A stretch of DNA of 64,000 nucleotides from Natrinema halophilum (GCF_013402815.2 NZ_CP084880.1:361402-425401), one strand, 5' to 3'; numbered from the stretch's first letter, positions 37,831 through 47,769 are shown. Made by a program: numbers and translations. The notes: generated by a model from the letters alone, not told the origin.

Positions 37831-38967
37831 TCACCAATGCGAAGGAAGACCGTTTTCTTTGACAACAGATGCAATATTATTTCGAATAATTTCATCTGTC
37901 CCAGCTCCGAAGCGCCGCCCCCGCGCTAGCCGATAGAGATATTCGAGGGGATGCTCCTTCATATACCCATTCGCGCCGTGTAACTGAAGTGATTCATCAA
38001 CGACATGGAGTACAGTTTCAGTAGAATGGAGTTTTGCTATCGCTGTTTCAAGACGATCAGGGACTCGACCTTGATCTAAAGCGGTTTGAGCTGCACTATA
38101 GGTTAGCATTCGTGATGCTTCAATTCGTTTAGCCATATCTGCGATTTTCCACTCATTACCCTGGAAATCACCAATAGCTTGATCAAATTGTTGTCTATTT
38201 TGCGCATAGTCCAAGGCCATATTAAATGCGCTCATCGCCCATGCGTTTGATTTCATTGCAGCACCAAGACGCTCCCAATTCAAGGATTTAAGCTGTTGTT
38301 TGAATGCGTTACGATCACGAGTAAGAACATTCTCTTCGGGAACCACAATATCTTCCATAACGAATTGGGCCTGTTTATGACCGGCCATGTTAGTGTAATT
38401 TCCAGATATCTTGAGATTTGGCTCATCTAAATCCACAACTATTGATCCTAATCCCTCAGGAAACTTTACCCACACAACAGCTGCACTAGAATAGTCCACG
38501 GCACTAACCCATGTCTTCTCGCCATTGAGGATTAACTCACCATTTTCCTCTCTAACAGTTGTGTTCATCGATTGAACGTCTGACCCAGCTTCCGGCTCGG
38601 AAATAGCGACTGCTATTGAATCATTCCCTTCTACGATTGGCGGTATGTACTTCTTCTTTGCTGCTTCACTACCAAACATTTCAATCGCACGAGGCCCAAT
38701 AAGATGATTTGCATGATAAAAATTCGCAGTATCAGGACATATTTTACCCAGAATCTCAACGATAAGCATCACCTCAAACTCGGACATTCCTCCGCCACCC
38801 CACTTTTCTTCGAAATTGATACCCATGTAACCGTGGTCTGCTAGTAACTCGATATTCTCCCACGGTATCTCACTACCCCAGGTATACGCTTTATCTCGGA
38901 ACTCTTCATTGGCTAATTGTTCAACAGAATCCAAGATCATCTGCTGGTCATTTGTAAGTGATAGCAT
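37831..38967 (-). CDS. acyl-CoA dehydrogenase 2
   Basis: About 378 residues from the ATG at 38967; the frame is open to 39153 but that part overlaps the divergent gene. It has the full family pattern: MGINFEEKWGGGGMSEFEVM, AISEPEAGSDVQSMNTTVRE, LNGEKTWVSAVDYSSAAVVW, MEDIVVPEENVLTRDRNAFK, QFDQAIGDFQGNEWKIADMA, LQLHGANGYMKEHPLEYLYR and FGAGTDEIIRNNIASVV. It is a true dehydrogenase (not DszC-like), acting on an acyl-CoA. The neighbouring CoA-transferase at 40406 could supply its substrate. It is divergent from the DszA-like gene at 39085, with only about 120 bases between them. Confidence 0.9.
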   Translation of the reverse strand: MLSLTNDQQMILDSVEQLANEEFRDKAYTWGSEIPWENIELLADHGYMGINFEEKWGGGGMSEFEVMLIVEILGKICPDTANFYHANHLIGPRAIEMFGSEAAKKKYIPPIVEGNDSIAVAISEPEAGSDVQSMNTTVREENGELILNGEKTWVSAVDYSSAAVVWVKFPEGLGSIVVDLDEPNLKISGNYTNMAGHKQAQFVMEDIVVPEENVLTRDRNAFKQQLKSLNWERLGAAMKSNAWAMSAFNMALDYAQNRQQFDQAIGDFQGNEWKIADMAKRIEASRMLTYSAAQTALDQGRVPDRLETAIAKLHSTETVLHVVDESLQLHGANGYMKEHPLEYLYRLARGRRFGAGTDEIIRNNIASVVKENGLPSHW

Positions 38968-39084
38968 CAATTGGCTATCTCTCTGTCTACACATATATGT
39001 TGGTGTCTTTTCGCCCTTTAGAAGTTGAAATGCAGCGGAGCTAGTTATAGTTAGAATTAACTGATAGTACACTACATAGGCACT

Positions 39085-40401
39085 ATGTCGAGGACGACAA
39101 ATAATCGCCTTCAAATGCATAGTTTTGTGGCTGCGATTCATGGAAGTTTCCATTCCATGGGATCATGGAAGCACAAATATAATGAGACGTACGATACTCG
39201 AAAGACTGGATATTGGAAAGCTATTGCCCAAGTCGCTGAACGAGGCAAATTCGACTCAATTTTTATTGCTGATAACCTTGCAGCGTACGATACATATGAA
39301 GATTCGTGTGAATCCACCATCGAAAACGGGGTACAATTTCCCCAGCACGATCCATTATTACATGTGCCCCTTATTTCGGAGGTCACTGATAACCTCGGTA
39401 TCGCCGTAACAATGTCTGCAACATATTATCAACCATATTTACTTGCGAGAAAGCTTTCGACTCTTGACCACATTACAAATGGCCGAATTGGTTGGAATAT
39501 CGTCACATCTTTAAATGATAACGAAGCAAAAAATATGGGCCTTAACGAGGTCATTCCCCATGACCAACGATACGAACGCGCTGATGAATATATGAGAGTA
39601 GTTGGGAAGTTATGGAACAGCTGGAAAGGTGATCCAACCAAAGGTGAATCAAAAGATGTCTATGCTGATGCCGATGATGTCCCTCGAATAGATCATGATG
39701 GTCACTATTTCACTATTCCTGGTCCATTTCCAGTAACACCATCTCCGCAAGGAAAGCCGGTTTATTTCCAAGCAGGACAATCTGATCGAGGACGAGAATT
39801 TGCTGCTCAACACGCCGAAGCCATCTTTACAGCTCAACCCACCGATCGTATTGACCTGGTCCAAGATTACGTCAACGACATAAGAAAGAGGGCCAAGAAT
39901 AAGAATAGAAACCCAGAAAACATCAGCATAATCCAGTCTGTGTTGCCAATTATTGGTGAGACAGAGGAAAGTGCTCAGAATCAATTAATGAAAATTAAGG
40001 ATATGTCAAATTATGAGTCCGGTATGGCATTACTATCTGGACATACAAATCACGATTTTTCTCAATACGATCCAGATAAACCTATCTCAAAACTCGATGT
40101 GGAAGGGAGCCAAGGTATGCTTGAAATGATTGTTGATAGTAACCATGAAACACTTCGAGAGGCAGCTACCCAATACGGCATCGGAAGTCACCACAATCTA
40201 ACGGGCACACCGAAACAGATTGCAGACAGCCTTGAAACTCTCGCTGATGAAGGAGGTGTTGATGGCTTTAATATAATCGAATTATATCGACCAGGAACGT
40301 TATTTGATTTCGTTGAAAAGGTCATTCCAATTCTCCAAGAACGTAATAGAGTTCGCATGGAATACACCGGGAATACATTTCGAGACAACCTTCGAAGCTA
40401 A
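39085..40401 (+). CDS. FMN-dependent monooxygenase, NtaA/SnaA/DszA family, 2
   Basis: 438 residues from 39085; an ATG at 39115 is an alternative and either start gives a plausible N-terminus. Motifs are MGSWKHKYNETYDTRKTGYW, FDSIFIADNLAAYDTYEDS, TLDHITNGRIGWNIVTSLND, EAKNMGLNEVIPHDQRYERA, VTPSPQGKPVYFQAGQSDRG and VRMEYTGNTFRDNL. It is the only oxygenase of the set on the plus strand. It ends 5 bases before the convergent CoA-transferase gene. Like its relatives it needs FMNH2 from a separate reductase. Base composition is AT-rich for a haloarchaeon. Confidence 0.9.
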   Translation: MSRTTNNRLQMHSFVAAIHGSFHSMGSWKHKYNETYDTRKTGYWKAIAQVAERGKFDSIFIADNLAAYDTYEDSCESTIENGVQFPQHDPLLHVPLISEVTDNLGIAVTMSATYYQPYLLARKLSTLDHITNGRIGWNIVTSLNDNEAKNMGLNEVIPHDQRYERADEYMRVVGKLWNSWKGDPTKGESKDVYADADDVPRIDHDGHYFTIPGPFPVTPSPQGKPVYFQAGQSDRGREFAAQHAEAIFTAQPTDRIDLVQDYVNDIRKRAKNKNRNPENISIIQSVLPIIGETEESAQNQLMKIKDMSNYESGMALLSGHTNHDFSQYDPDKPISKLDVEGSQGMLEMIVDSNHETLREAATQYGIGSHHNLTGTPKQIADSLETLADEGGVDGFNIIELYRPGTLFDFVEKVIPILQERNRVRMEYTGNTFRDNLRS

Positions 40402-40405
40402 TATT

Positions 40406-41614
40406 CTAAATTACATTTTCGTCCCGTAGTTTTTGAATGTTCTCATCCGAATAATCAATTACTTGCGACAGAACTTCATGGGAATGCTCACCGAGACCTG
40501 GTGAGGATTCAATGGTGGGATCATTGTTTTTTGAGAACTTAATTGGCATTCCGGCTACTGGCAATTCTTGTCGGCCGCTTCCCTTATTGGGAATATAATT
40601 CAACATATCTCGATGGTTAAGATGAGGGTCTTCGGTAATTTCCTCAATTGAAAGGACAGGGGCAGCTGGAATATCCTTTTCAATCAAATCATCTACCACG
40701 TTTTGTTTACTTCGATCATCTATCCACTCTTCAATAATCGCATCTATTTGATCCACGTTTTCTGCGCGTTTAACTTTATTATCAAATCGACCATCGGATA
40801 TCAGCTCCTCTCTATCGATAACTCTCAACAAGTCCCGCCAATGTTTGTTGGTCACACAGATAACTGCGACATACCCATCACCAGCTTCATAGACATTATA
40901 CGGTGCAAGTGCAAGTCCTGGATGTCTGTTACCTGTCCTCGGTGGTGTATCGTTTTGCCGAGCCCACGCAGAAACTGGTGAAGCTAATAGTGGATATAAC
41001 GTGTCAAACATTCCCACTTCAACATATTGTCCTTTACCTGTTTGTTCTCGTTGGAATAATGCACTAACAATCCCAACAGCAAGGTTGATAGCTCCCGTGA
41101 AATCACTAACAGCAGGACCTGCCTTGACTGGTGGCGAATCCTCAAACCCCGTGGTATGGAGCACACCACCCATTGCTTGAATTGTCAGATCCATAGCTGG
41201 ATGGTCACTATATGGCCCCTCATCTCCAAAACCAGATCCGTGGGCATAGATAAGTTCTGGGTTGATGCTGCTAAGATTGTCATATCCGACACCAAGGTCA
41301 TTAAGCTTCCCAGTTGCGAAATTCTCTATGAGGACATCAGATTCAGCCACTAAGTCTCTCAAAACATCTTTTCCACACTCCTGTTTAAGATCTAATTCTA
41401 TGCCACGTTTAGAAGGATTGAGTAATTGTACCTCAATTGACTCATCTTCATCACTTCGATATCTAACATTTTCTCCGCCTGGCGGTTCAATCTTGATGAC
41501 GTCGGCCCCTAAATGACCGAGTAATTTTCCACAATAGGGCCCCATGTAAATCTGGCCTAAATCTAAAACTCGAATTCCATCCAATGGCTGCGGTACATTC
41601 GTCTGTTCTACCAT
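40406..41614 (-). CDS. class III CoA-transferase (CaiB/BaiF family) 2
   Basis: 402 residues. The N-terminus GIRVLDLGQIYMGPYCGKLL with GADVIKIEPPGGENVRY is typical. The catalytic Asp is expected in AGPAVSDFTGAINLAVGIVS (about residue 170). The C-terminus DLIEKDIPAAPVLSIEEITE and GLGEHSHEVL completes the family pattern. It moves CoA between a donor acyl-CoA and a carboxylic acid. Together with the acyl-CoA dehydrogenase at 37831 and the crotonase at 47936 it makes a short beta-oxidation-like path beside the oxygenases. It is convergent with the DszA-like gene at 39085. Confidence 0.92.
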   Translation of the reverse strand: MVEQTNVPQPLDGIRVLDLGQIYMGPYCGKLLGHLGADVIKIEPPGGENVRYRSDEDESIEVQLLNPSKRGIELDLKQECGKDVLRDLVAESDVLIENFATGKLNDLGVGYDNLSSINPELIYAHGSGFGDEGPYSDHPAMDLTIQAMGGVLHTTGFEDSPPVKAGPAVSDFTGAINLAVGIVSALFQREQTGKGQYVEVGMFDTLYPLLASPVSAWARQNDTPPRTGNRHPGLALAPYNVYEAGDGYVAVICVTNKHWRDLLRVIDREELISDGRFDNKVKRAENVDQIDAIIEEWIDDRSKQNVVDDLIEKDIPAAPVLSIEEITEDPHLNHRDMLNYIPNKGSGRQELPVAGMPIKFSKNNDPTIESSPGLGEHSHEVLSQVIDYSDENIQKLRDENVI

Positions 41615-41704
41615 ATCGACTCGTTGGTTTGAGAAAGTATAGTAGTTGTGGCCACGGTCAACGATAACAATACATTAAATAATCACAAAAATATAATATT
41701 AAAT

Positions 41705-42722
41705 TATTTATACGCTCATGTGTAGCACATTGTTGATTTCAGAGAGTCACATTGAAAGCGTGTTTAAGTGATTCTCGACCAGATTTTTCGAAGAGTTCAC
41801 TGCGTAGCTGAAAGGCGCGAAGATACTGTGTCAACTTGTCCTTCGAGACGCTTCGATGCGGCGAGAGCCACCGTCGCGTCAGGGACGTGTGGCTCTCGCA
41901 GGTGTTGACGTGAACGTCTCCATCCGCGTATTCTCCATCACCGTGGACGACGTACTCGCGGTCGAACTCGTCGTAGTCCTCCAGTAGATCGTATGCTCGA
42001 AATCCGCCGGTGTAGACGGTTAGCGACTCCTCCTCGTGATCAGCGAGGAGGAGTCGCACCCTATTCGTCAGTGGATTTCGCTGGGACAACGTATCGCTGT
42101 CGTTCCACAATCAACGATAATGAAGACAGGTAGTTTGTCTCCATCATATTGAGCTACGTCCGCGCGTGGACAGGTCACGCGAGCGCGACGGTTGGTCGCG
42201 CTCGCGGCCTTTCAACCTTGCAGAAACGTACAGTTCGTCGATTTCGACTGGTCCAATAAGGTCGAGTCGAGGCGCGTCGAGCGCTCTGCTATAGCGCTCG
42301 ACGCGCCGGTGCATCGTCTTGTAGGCCACACCGATATCTCGGTGTAATTGCCGGAGACTCGTGTGGAACAGCAGAAACGCGAAGACCGAGAACAACCACT
42401 TACGGAGCGCAACTTTCGAGTGAGCGAAAATCTTGTCCGTCTTGTCGTTGAACGTGCGGTCGCAATTCTTACAGAAATAGCGTAGAAACGCCCCATAGTT
42501 GCCGTTTCTGACCGTCAGGTCAGAACGGCAGCAGGGGCAGGAAACGCCGTCACGCCAGCGAACCTGTTGGAGCAGGTCCGCTGCGAGCGGTTCAGAGCTA
42601 AACACATCGAGCGGAATCATTCGTGTCGGACACCGCTAGCGCGATGTCCTTGCCCTCTTTGAATCCAGAGCCACAGCTGAACTCTATCAACAATCTCCTA
42701 CAGAAGAGCGTATCTATAAATA
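41705..42722 (-). mobile_element. IS1595-family (ISH4-like) element, copy B, about 1.0 kb
   Basis: The imperfect tips are TATTTATACGCTCATGTGTAG at the left and CTACAGAAGAGCGTATCTATAAATA-like at the right, ending near 42722. The transposase on the minus strand has an N-terminal zinc ribbon (CPCCRSDLTVRNG, FCKNCDRTFNDKTDKIFAHS) and HTH (LHRDIGVAYKTMHRRVERY), then IGPVEIDELYVSARLKGRER with the first DDE residue. A frameshift at about 42144-42110 separates the C-terminal part (DGEYADGDVHVNTCESHTSL, RWLSPHRSVSKDKLTQYLRA). The transposase is therefore broken. It lies between the CoA-transferase and the dead flavin reductase. Confidence 0.8.
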
Positions 42723-42772
42723 GGTATTGGGCAAACAATCTATGTCAATTGTACTTATACAAAATATAGGGC

Positions 42773-43225
42773 CTATTCGATCGAGCTGTACTCTCCTCGG
42801 AAGAATGTCAATGGATCTGCAGAGGCATTGTTTAAAGACATGTCCTTTACCTCTCCAAGGTAGATGGCATGATCGCCACCGGGGTATGTATCCGCAAGCA
42901 CACAGTCGAGATACCCTATCGATCCCTCAATGATTGGAGCACCCGTTTATGCGGTCGTAATTGGTATGTCCTCGAAGGGATCATCCATCTCATCTTGCTT
43001 TCCCGCAAATCTATTAGATATCCATTCCTAATCTTTAGATAATATATTAACTGCATAGTGTTTAGCTTCCGCCACCAGATCATAAGTCTTGGTCCCCTTA
43101 TCAACATTGAAGAGAACAAGCGGAGGTTCTAATGAAACGGATGCAAATGAGTTAACAGTCATTCCATGAGGCTCATCGGTATGAACAGTAACGACCGTCA
43201 CTCCAATTGCAAACTGACCTGTCAC
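42773..43225 (-). pseudogene. flavin reductase domain protein (HpaC/DIM6 type) with two in-frame stops
   Basis: One continuous frame of 151 codons from the GTG at 43225 to the TAG at 42773, interrupted by TAG at 43028-43030 and by TAA about 23 codons later. It reads FAIGVTVVTVHTDEPHGMTV, NSFASVSLEPPLVLFNVDKG, HYAVNILSKD, stop, EWISNRFAGKQDEMDDPFED, IPITTA, stop, TGAPIIEGSIGYLDC, GDHAIYLGEVKD and LTFFRGEY. This is the FMN-binding split-barrel reductase family, the usual partner of group C and D monooxygenases. Family members have Gln at the first stop position (CAG to TAG). A few N-terminal residues upstream of 43225 also remain readable. It was once the local reductase for the DszA-like gene at 43342. 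Confidence 0.85.
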
Positions 43226-43341
43226 GATAGTAAATATTCGAAGCAGGCTATCTAGACCAATGGAATCATCACAATAATTAATTTCTATATATGACCTTTA
43301 TATCTTCACATCAAGTGGTTACCTACAATATTCAAAAATAT

Positions 43342-44694
43342 TCACTGTAAGTATGTTGATGCACTTGAAGGGAGTTCAGAATTTGCAGTCTCGAATAAGG
43401 TATCACGCATTGTTTGGTGTGAATACTCATCACGATGGTAGCCACGCTTTTGGAGAATTGGAACGACAAGTTCAACGAAATCACGCAACGTACCTGGTGA
43501 GTCAGCCTGGATTATATTGAACCCATCTATGTCCGATTCTTCGTACCAATAAATGAGTTTATCAGCCACTTGTTCACCGGTACCCACCACAGTTGGACTT
43601 AAGATACTAAGACGTTCAGCTGCTTCCCTTACAGTCCATTGTTTGTCTGGATTGATTTTTGTGAACATGTCAATCATGCCCTGGATGCCTGGGACCTCCA
43701 TTTCCTCCAAATACTCATCAGAATCGTATTCCGAGAAGTCAACTCCAATATTCCCTGATAAGTGTACAAGTGAACCTTCAATGGACACCTTCTCCTTGAT
43801 GAGATTATGCTTTTCGTTGGCATCTTCTTCTGTTATGCCAACAATTGGCAAGATACCGGGAATTATTTTAATATTATCAGGATTGCGCCCATATTCTGCT
43901 GCGCGGCTCTTTATATCAGTCGAGTACGATTGTAACGATTCGATACTATGTTGGCCTGTAAAGACGGCTTCGGCATGCTTGGCGGCAAATTCTCTCCCTC
44001 TATCGGATTGGCCAGCCTGGTAAAGTACTGGCATCCGTTGGGGAGATGGCTCACACAGAAACGGCCCTGATACTGAAAAGTTATCTCCGTCATGATTTAT
44101 TTGGTGGACCTTTTCAGCGTTGGCATATATACTCGCATTTCTATCTTTTTCTACAGCATTTTCCTCCCAGCTTCCCCAGAGTTTATAGCAGACTTCCATG
44201 AACTCTTCAGCTCGTTCATACCGCTTATCATGAGGCAAGACATTGTCATGACCAAAGTTCTGAAACTCGTTCTTATGTCCAGATGTAACAATATTCCATG
44301 CAATACGCCCATTCGTGAGATGATCAAGTGAAGATAATTTTCTGGAAAGCATATACGGTGGGTAAAATGACGTCGAAAGGGTAGCAGCAAATCCCAAGTG
44401 ATCTGTTACTTCTGCCATAGTTGGGATAATCGACAAGGGATCGTTTATTGGAAATTGAACAGCATTACGGACCGCAGGACCATGATCGTCCTTGAACGTC
44501 GAGTACGCACCGAATTGATCAGCGATGAAGAGAGCATCGAATTTACCACGTTCCAGCGTGGTTGCTAGATCCTTCCAATATTCTGTATCAGTATAATCGT
44601 ATCCAACTTTATCCCGCGGATGAGTCCATATTCCTGACACATGAGGCGATGGACAATTGAGTGTGAACCCATTTAGATGCATTTCTTCAGCCAT
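43342..44694 (-). CDS. FMN-dependent monooxygenase, NtaA/SnaA/DszA family, 3
   Basis: About 450 residues from the ATG at 44694, giving the start MAEEMHLNGFTLNCPSPHVS. Motifs are IWTHPRDKVGYDYTDTEYWK, FDALFIADQFGAYSTFKDD, SLDHLTNGRIAWNIVTSGHK, EFQNFGHDNVLPHDKRYERA, EPSPQRMPVLYQAGQSDRGR and a C-terminal GYHRDEYSHQTMRDTL. It differs most from the other two, for example in the substrate-side string SGIWTHP in place of GAWRHR. A broken flavin reductase gene follows about 115 bases downstream in the same direction, so the original pair was a two-component system. Confidence 0.9.
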   Translation of the reverse strand: MAEEMHLNGFTLNCPSPHVSGIWTHPRDKVGYDYTDTEYWKDLATTLERGKFDALFIADQFGAYSTFKDDHGPAVRNAVQFPINDPLSIIPTMAEVTDHLGFAATLSTSFYPPYMLSRKLSSLDHLTNGRIAWNIVTSGHKNEFQNFGHDNVLPHDKRYERAEEFMEVCYKLWGSWEENAVEKDRNASIYANAEKVHQINHDGDNFSVSGPFLCEPSPQRMPVLYQAGQSDRGREFAAKHAEAVFTGQHSIESLQSYSTDIKSRAAEYGRNPDNIKIIPGILPIVGITEEDANEKHNLIKEKVSIEGSLVHLSGNIGVDFSEYDSDEYLEEMEVPGIQGMIDMFTKINPDKQWTVREAAERLSILSPTVVGTGEQVADKLIYWYEESDIDGFNIIQADSPGTLRDFVELVVPILQKRGYHRDEYSHQTMRDTLFETANSELPSSASTYLQ

Positions 44695-44751
44695 GTTATT
44701 GCTTGTCAGTTCATAGTATAAATAATTTATCCGAAAATAAGTACTACTTGA

Positions 44752-45267
44752 AAGTGTCATAGAACAGTTCTCATACCAGAGAGCAGGGTGAACGCTGAGG
44801 TGGTCTAAGCCTGGCGACCCTGCAAGATAATCCTACGGTAGAGACGTTTTTCTATGTCCTGGAGACAGAGACGTTAGCTCTGTTTGAGAACCTATCCTCA
44901 GAGTTTTTTGAAGAGTTCGAGGTGTTCGCCCCGGCACAGACGGGGCGAACACGATATCACGAACCACCGAAGATGATGGGTTATTTTCTGCACTGCTACT
45001 ACAAGGATATCTACAGCATTCGTCCGGTTAAGCGAGAACTGAACAACACAGTCGTCTGGCTCAGTTGTGGCTACGATCGACCGCCGTCGAGAGACGAGGT
45101 CGATCGCTTTCTCACTGACCTCGAACACGTCGGTGACAAGATCTTCCCCCATATCGTCGAGCAGGCCACCTTACGGGGCCTGCTCGACATAACCTACTCT
45201 ATTGTTTCGACAGACGTGAGAACGATGCCAGCTGATCATGTCGTATCGAAATGCTACGATCCAACGA
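44752..45267 (+). mobile_element. DDE transposase element (type b), 5' half, copy 2
   Basis: Begins with the tip AAGTGTCATAGAA, like that of the full element at 51531-52596, but in the opposite orientation. A plus-strand frame encodes the N-terminal half of the transposase: LFENLSSEFFEEFEVFAP, FLHCYYKDIYSIRPVKRELN and RFLTDLEHVGDKIFPHIVEQ. It ends where a second tip (GTGTCATAGAA) starts at about 45270. The catalytic half is missing. Confidence 0.65.
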
Positions 45268-45490
45268 GGTGTCATAGAACTCTTGTCACACCGTGATGAT
45301 CGTGCTTCCCGGATTGTCTACTCGTTCGTAGTTGGTGATCGCAATAACGGGATGCAAACCCAAGGAAGAACACCATGTGCTCGGCCACGTCCGCGCCCGA
45401 GGCCGCGTCCACGCACTAACAGAAGTGTTTGTTGCGCTCTGCCTACGACTCGTCGTTACAATCGCCAACTAGGTACAAGGAAACGTTCCG
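45268..45490 (-). mobile_element. DDE transposase element (type b), C-terminal end, copy 3
   Basis: Starts with the tip GTGTCATAGAA. On the minus strand it carries only the last part of the type b transposase, ending in VIAITNYERVDNPG, the same end as in the full element. It is fused head-on to copy 2, probably by deletion or recombination between copies. Confidence 0.55.
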
Positions 45491-45548
45491 GGCTGTGAGA
45501 TACTACGAGATGAATTGGACGTAGTGAATCGCCATACAACGGTGGATA

Positions 45549-46327
45549 TCATTGTCTGGTGGCACTCTTTATGTTGTAGACAACACACATCAGTACGGTT
45601 TCACAGAATTCACGATACCAGGTTCGCGTACGCACGGTATCGCTGAGCGTGCGCTTGATCACAGAGAAGACCGTCTCAGACAGCGCTCTCTGACTGTAGA
45701 GAGCCTCATCGATCCGCGCGTTATGCGCGTGATCGATGGGGCGGTACACACGATGCTTGATCAGCGGTCTGACGCCTCTCCCCTCAGTTTTTCTCGTAAT
45801 CATTGCCAGTCGTAGCCTTTGTCTGCGACGAGGCTGTGCAACTCGCCTGCATTGCGGCGGGCGAGTTGCCAGCCGATCTGCGTGTCATGGCGTTTTCTCG
45901 TCGTACAGTGAAGTCGAGATCAGCCTGTGACACTGTATCGACGAGAGTGGTTGATTTGAGCGTTTGAACGCGGTAATTCGTCCGGCGGCAGCAGTAGTGT
46001 TTGCTGGCGTTTTCGCGGTCGAAGAACGTTGCGTCCATCGCTGCATGGCCAGATGGTTCGTGGAGTTGCGCCGAGAGGCGCAGCAGCACTCGCCAGACTG
46101 CCATCCTGATCCTCTCAAACGCCTTTACTAGCGTCGAGTGATCAGAAAGATCGACCTTCTCTAGCCGATCTCCGCCAGTATTGTGGCATCTCGCTCAAGA
46201 GGTCAAGGGCTTCGCGGTAAGATTTCTCCAAGTAAATTCGCAGACAGTGGAGCGAAACGATGGCATAGTCGGCAACCACCAGCATTTTTAGCCAACACCA
46301 CGACCTTCCCAGTGAAGCGGGAAACAT
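45549..46327 (-). pseudogene. IS5-family transposase remnant 1
   Basis: Minus-strand pieces in several frames: the N-terminal ALDLLSEMPQYWRR region (46327-46142), the middle DATFFDRENASKHYCCRRTN and YRVQTLKSTTLVDTVSQADL, and the C-terminal VRPLIKHRVYRPIDHAHNAR with ALSETVFSVIKRTLSDTVRT down to 45549. These are typical of haloarchaeal IS5-type elements. At least two frameshifts are present. A string ATTCTATGACACGTTC at about 46418 looks like a tip of the type b element, so the area has been rearranged more than once. Confidence 0.7.
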
Positions 46328-46572
46328 TGGACATAGATACCCGTCGTTTCTTGCTTCAACACCCTAGTTCTGACGGATCAAGTCGGCGCCATTTAGTGAT
46401 TCACCAGAGCCGATGAATTCTATGACACGTTCTTTTTAGCTAACTAAACTGCTTTTCTCGTGAAATGGGAAATCTTAGGCATAAAACATCGTCGATTTCC
46501 CGATTCATCTCCCTCGTTCTGACTATTGAAACCCACGTACTCAAGCGATTCACCAGCGCCAATTGGATTAGA

Positions 46573-47769
46573 CTAGCGTGCGAATCCGCCACGTTCATCT
46601 AAACCAAGAATGTAGCGAGCAATATCTGTGATCTGTTTGTCAACTACGTCATGGAGTGACAACGTCCTTGCACATCGCCAATAAAGGTCGCTCCCAAATT
46701 GCCGGCTCGTCGAACGAGCTCCTGTAACGTTGAATAACTGGCTACTAGTCTCAACGCTTGCACGAGTAGCCATTACCCGCGCTCGAAAAGCATCAGCCTT
46801 TGCTTTCGCATCAAGATCTGGATCCTCGGCCGATTCTGCTTTTTCTAATGTTCGAGCAGAACGGTGGAGAAGTTCTTCAGCCGCATTCATATGTATATCC
46901 ATATCTCCAATTCGTAGTTGTACGTGAGGGTCCTCTGAAAGATTGTCGCGGTCTGTCGGCGGCTTAGATTCGTTATCCAGCCACCATTTTGAAAATTCCA
47001 AAGCCCCTTTTCCAATACCAAGTAAGATTGACCCAATAGTTATAGCAGCACTTGTGCCAACATGGCCGTATTCGACAATACTCCCAGGTTCGCCTACAAC
47101 ATGATCCTTAGGAACGAACACGTCATTAAATTCTACCATTCCCGAGGCCGTAGACCGTTGTCCCATTCCATCCCATGTATCATGTACTGTAATACCATCC
47201 CATTCTGAAGAGACTATAGGCACAATGAGGTCTTTCAGCTCCCCTCCCTCTGGAAGTGCGTATACAGCTTGGTAGTCCGCATGAGTTGAATTGGTGGCAA
47301 AGAATTTCTTTCCATTGATAATCCATCCATCTCCCTCTTCTGATGCTGTCGTATTATATTCAACTCGTTCTCCGTCTGATGTGAAATCCTGGTCAGGCTC
47401 ACTACCAAAATTTGCAAAAATAGCACCATCTTTTGCTTGGTTGGCAAAATATTCATGTTGTTCCTCAGTACCGAGAAGTCGGATACTTGAAAGCGCCCAA
47501 CAGTGTGTGCCAAAACAATGACCGGTATTAGGACAAGCAGCAGATATTTCGCTGAGCACGTTCACATACAGTTCGTGATCGCCGCCAAGGGCTAACTCAT
47601 GGCCGCCGTACTTTTCACTTACTGGTAACTCGAGTAGACCTTTTTCATTAAGCAATTTGAAGTTGTTTATAGGAAATGAATTGTTCCTATCTACTTCAAG
47701 AGACCGTTCCGAAAAAACATTGGTACACTCTTCTATGGACTGATCTAATTTTTGGTCCATGAACGCCAT
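46573..47769 (-). CDS. DszC-like flavin-dependent monooxygenase (acyl-CoA dehydrogenase fold) 2
   Basis: 398 residues; an ATG three codons later at 47760 is an equal start candidate. The strings FGSEPDQDFTSDGERVEYNT, GKKFFATNSTHADYQAVYAL, DTWDGMGQRSTASGMVEFND and VFVPKDHVVGEPG are followed by FNVTGARSTSRQFGSDLYWR and CARTLSLHDVVDKQ. The last motif places it with DszC/SfnB-type oxygenases, and it is clearly related to the gene at 31475. Two different DszC-type and three DszA-type enzymes within 16 kb suggest parallel oxidation of more than one substrate, or of successive positions. Its neighbour upstream is the crotonase gene at 47936, on the same strand. Confidence 0.82.
   Translation of the reverse strand: MAFMDQKLDQSIEECTNVFSERSLEVDRNNSFPINNFKLLNEKGLLELPVSEKYGGHELALGGDHELYVNVLSEISAACPNTGHCFGTHCWALSSIRLLGTEEQHEYFANQAKDGAIFANFGSEPDQDFTSDGERVEYNTTASEEGDGWIINGKKFFATNSTHADYQAVYALPEGGELKDLIVPIVSSEWDGITVHDTWDGMGQRSTASGMVEFNDVFVPKDHVVGEPGSIVEYGHVGTSAAITIGSILLGIGKGALEFSKWWLDNESKPPTDRDNLSEDPHVQLRIGDMDIHMNAAEELLHRSARTLEKAESAEDPDLDAKAKADAFRARVMATRASVETSSQLFNVTGARSTSRQFGSDLYWRCARTLSLHDVVDKQITDIARYILGLDERGGFAR

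Noticed and set aside
35979..41614. Reading the region as a complete dibenzothiophene (dszABC) operon
   Set aside because: No DszB desulfinase is present, the oxygenases are in different orientations and are several paralogs; only family membership, not the substrate, is supported.
43028..43030. TAG read through as pyrrolysine in the flavin reductase
   Set aside because: A TAA follows 23 codons later in the same gene, haloarchaea are not known to use pyrrolysine, and homologs have Gln there.
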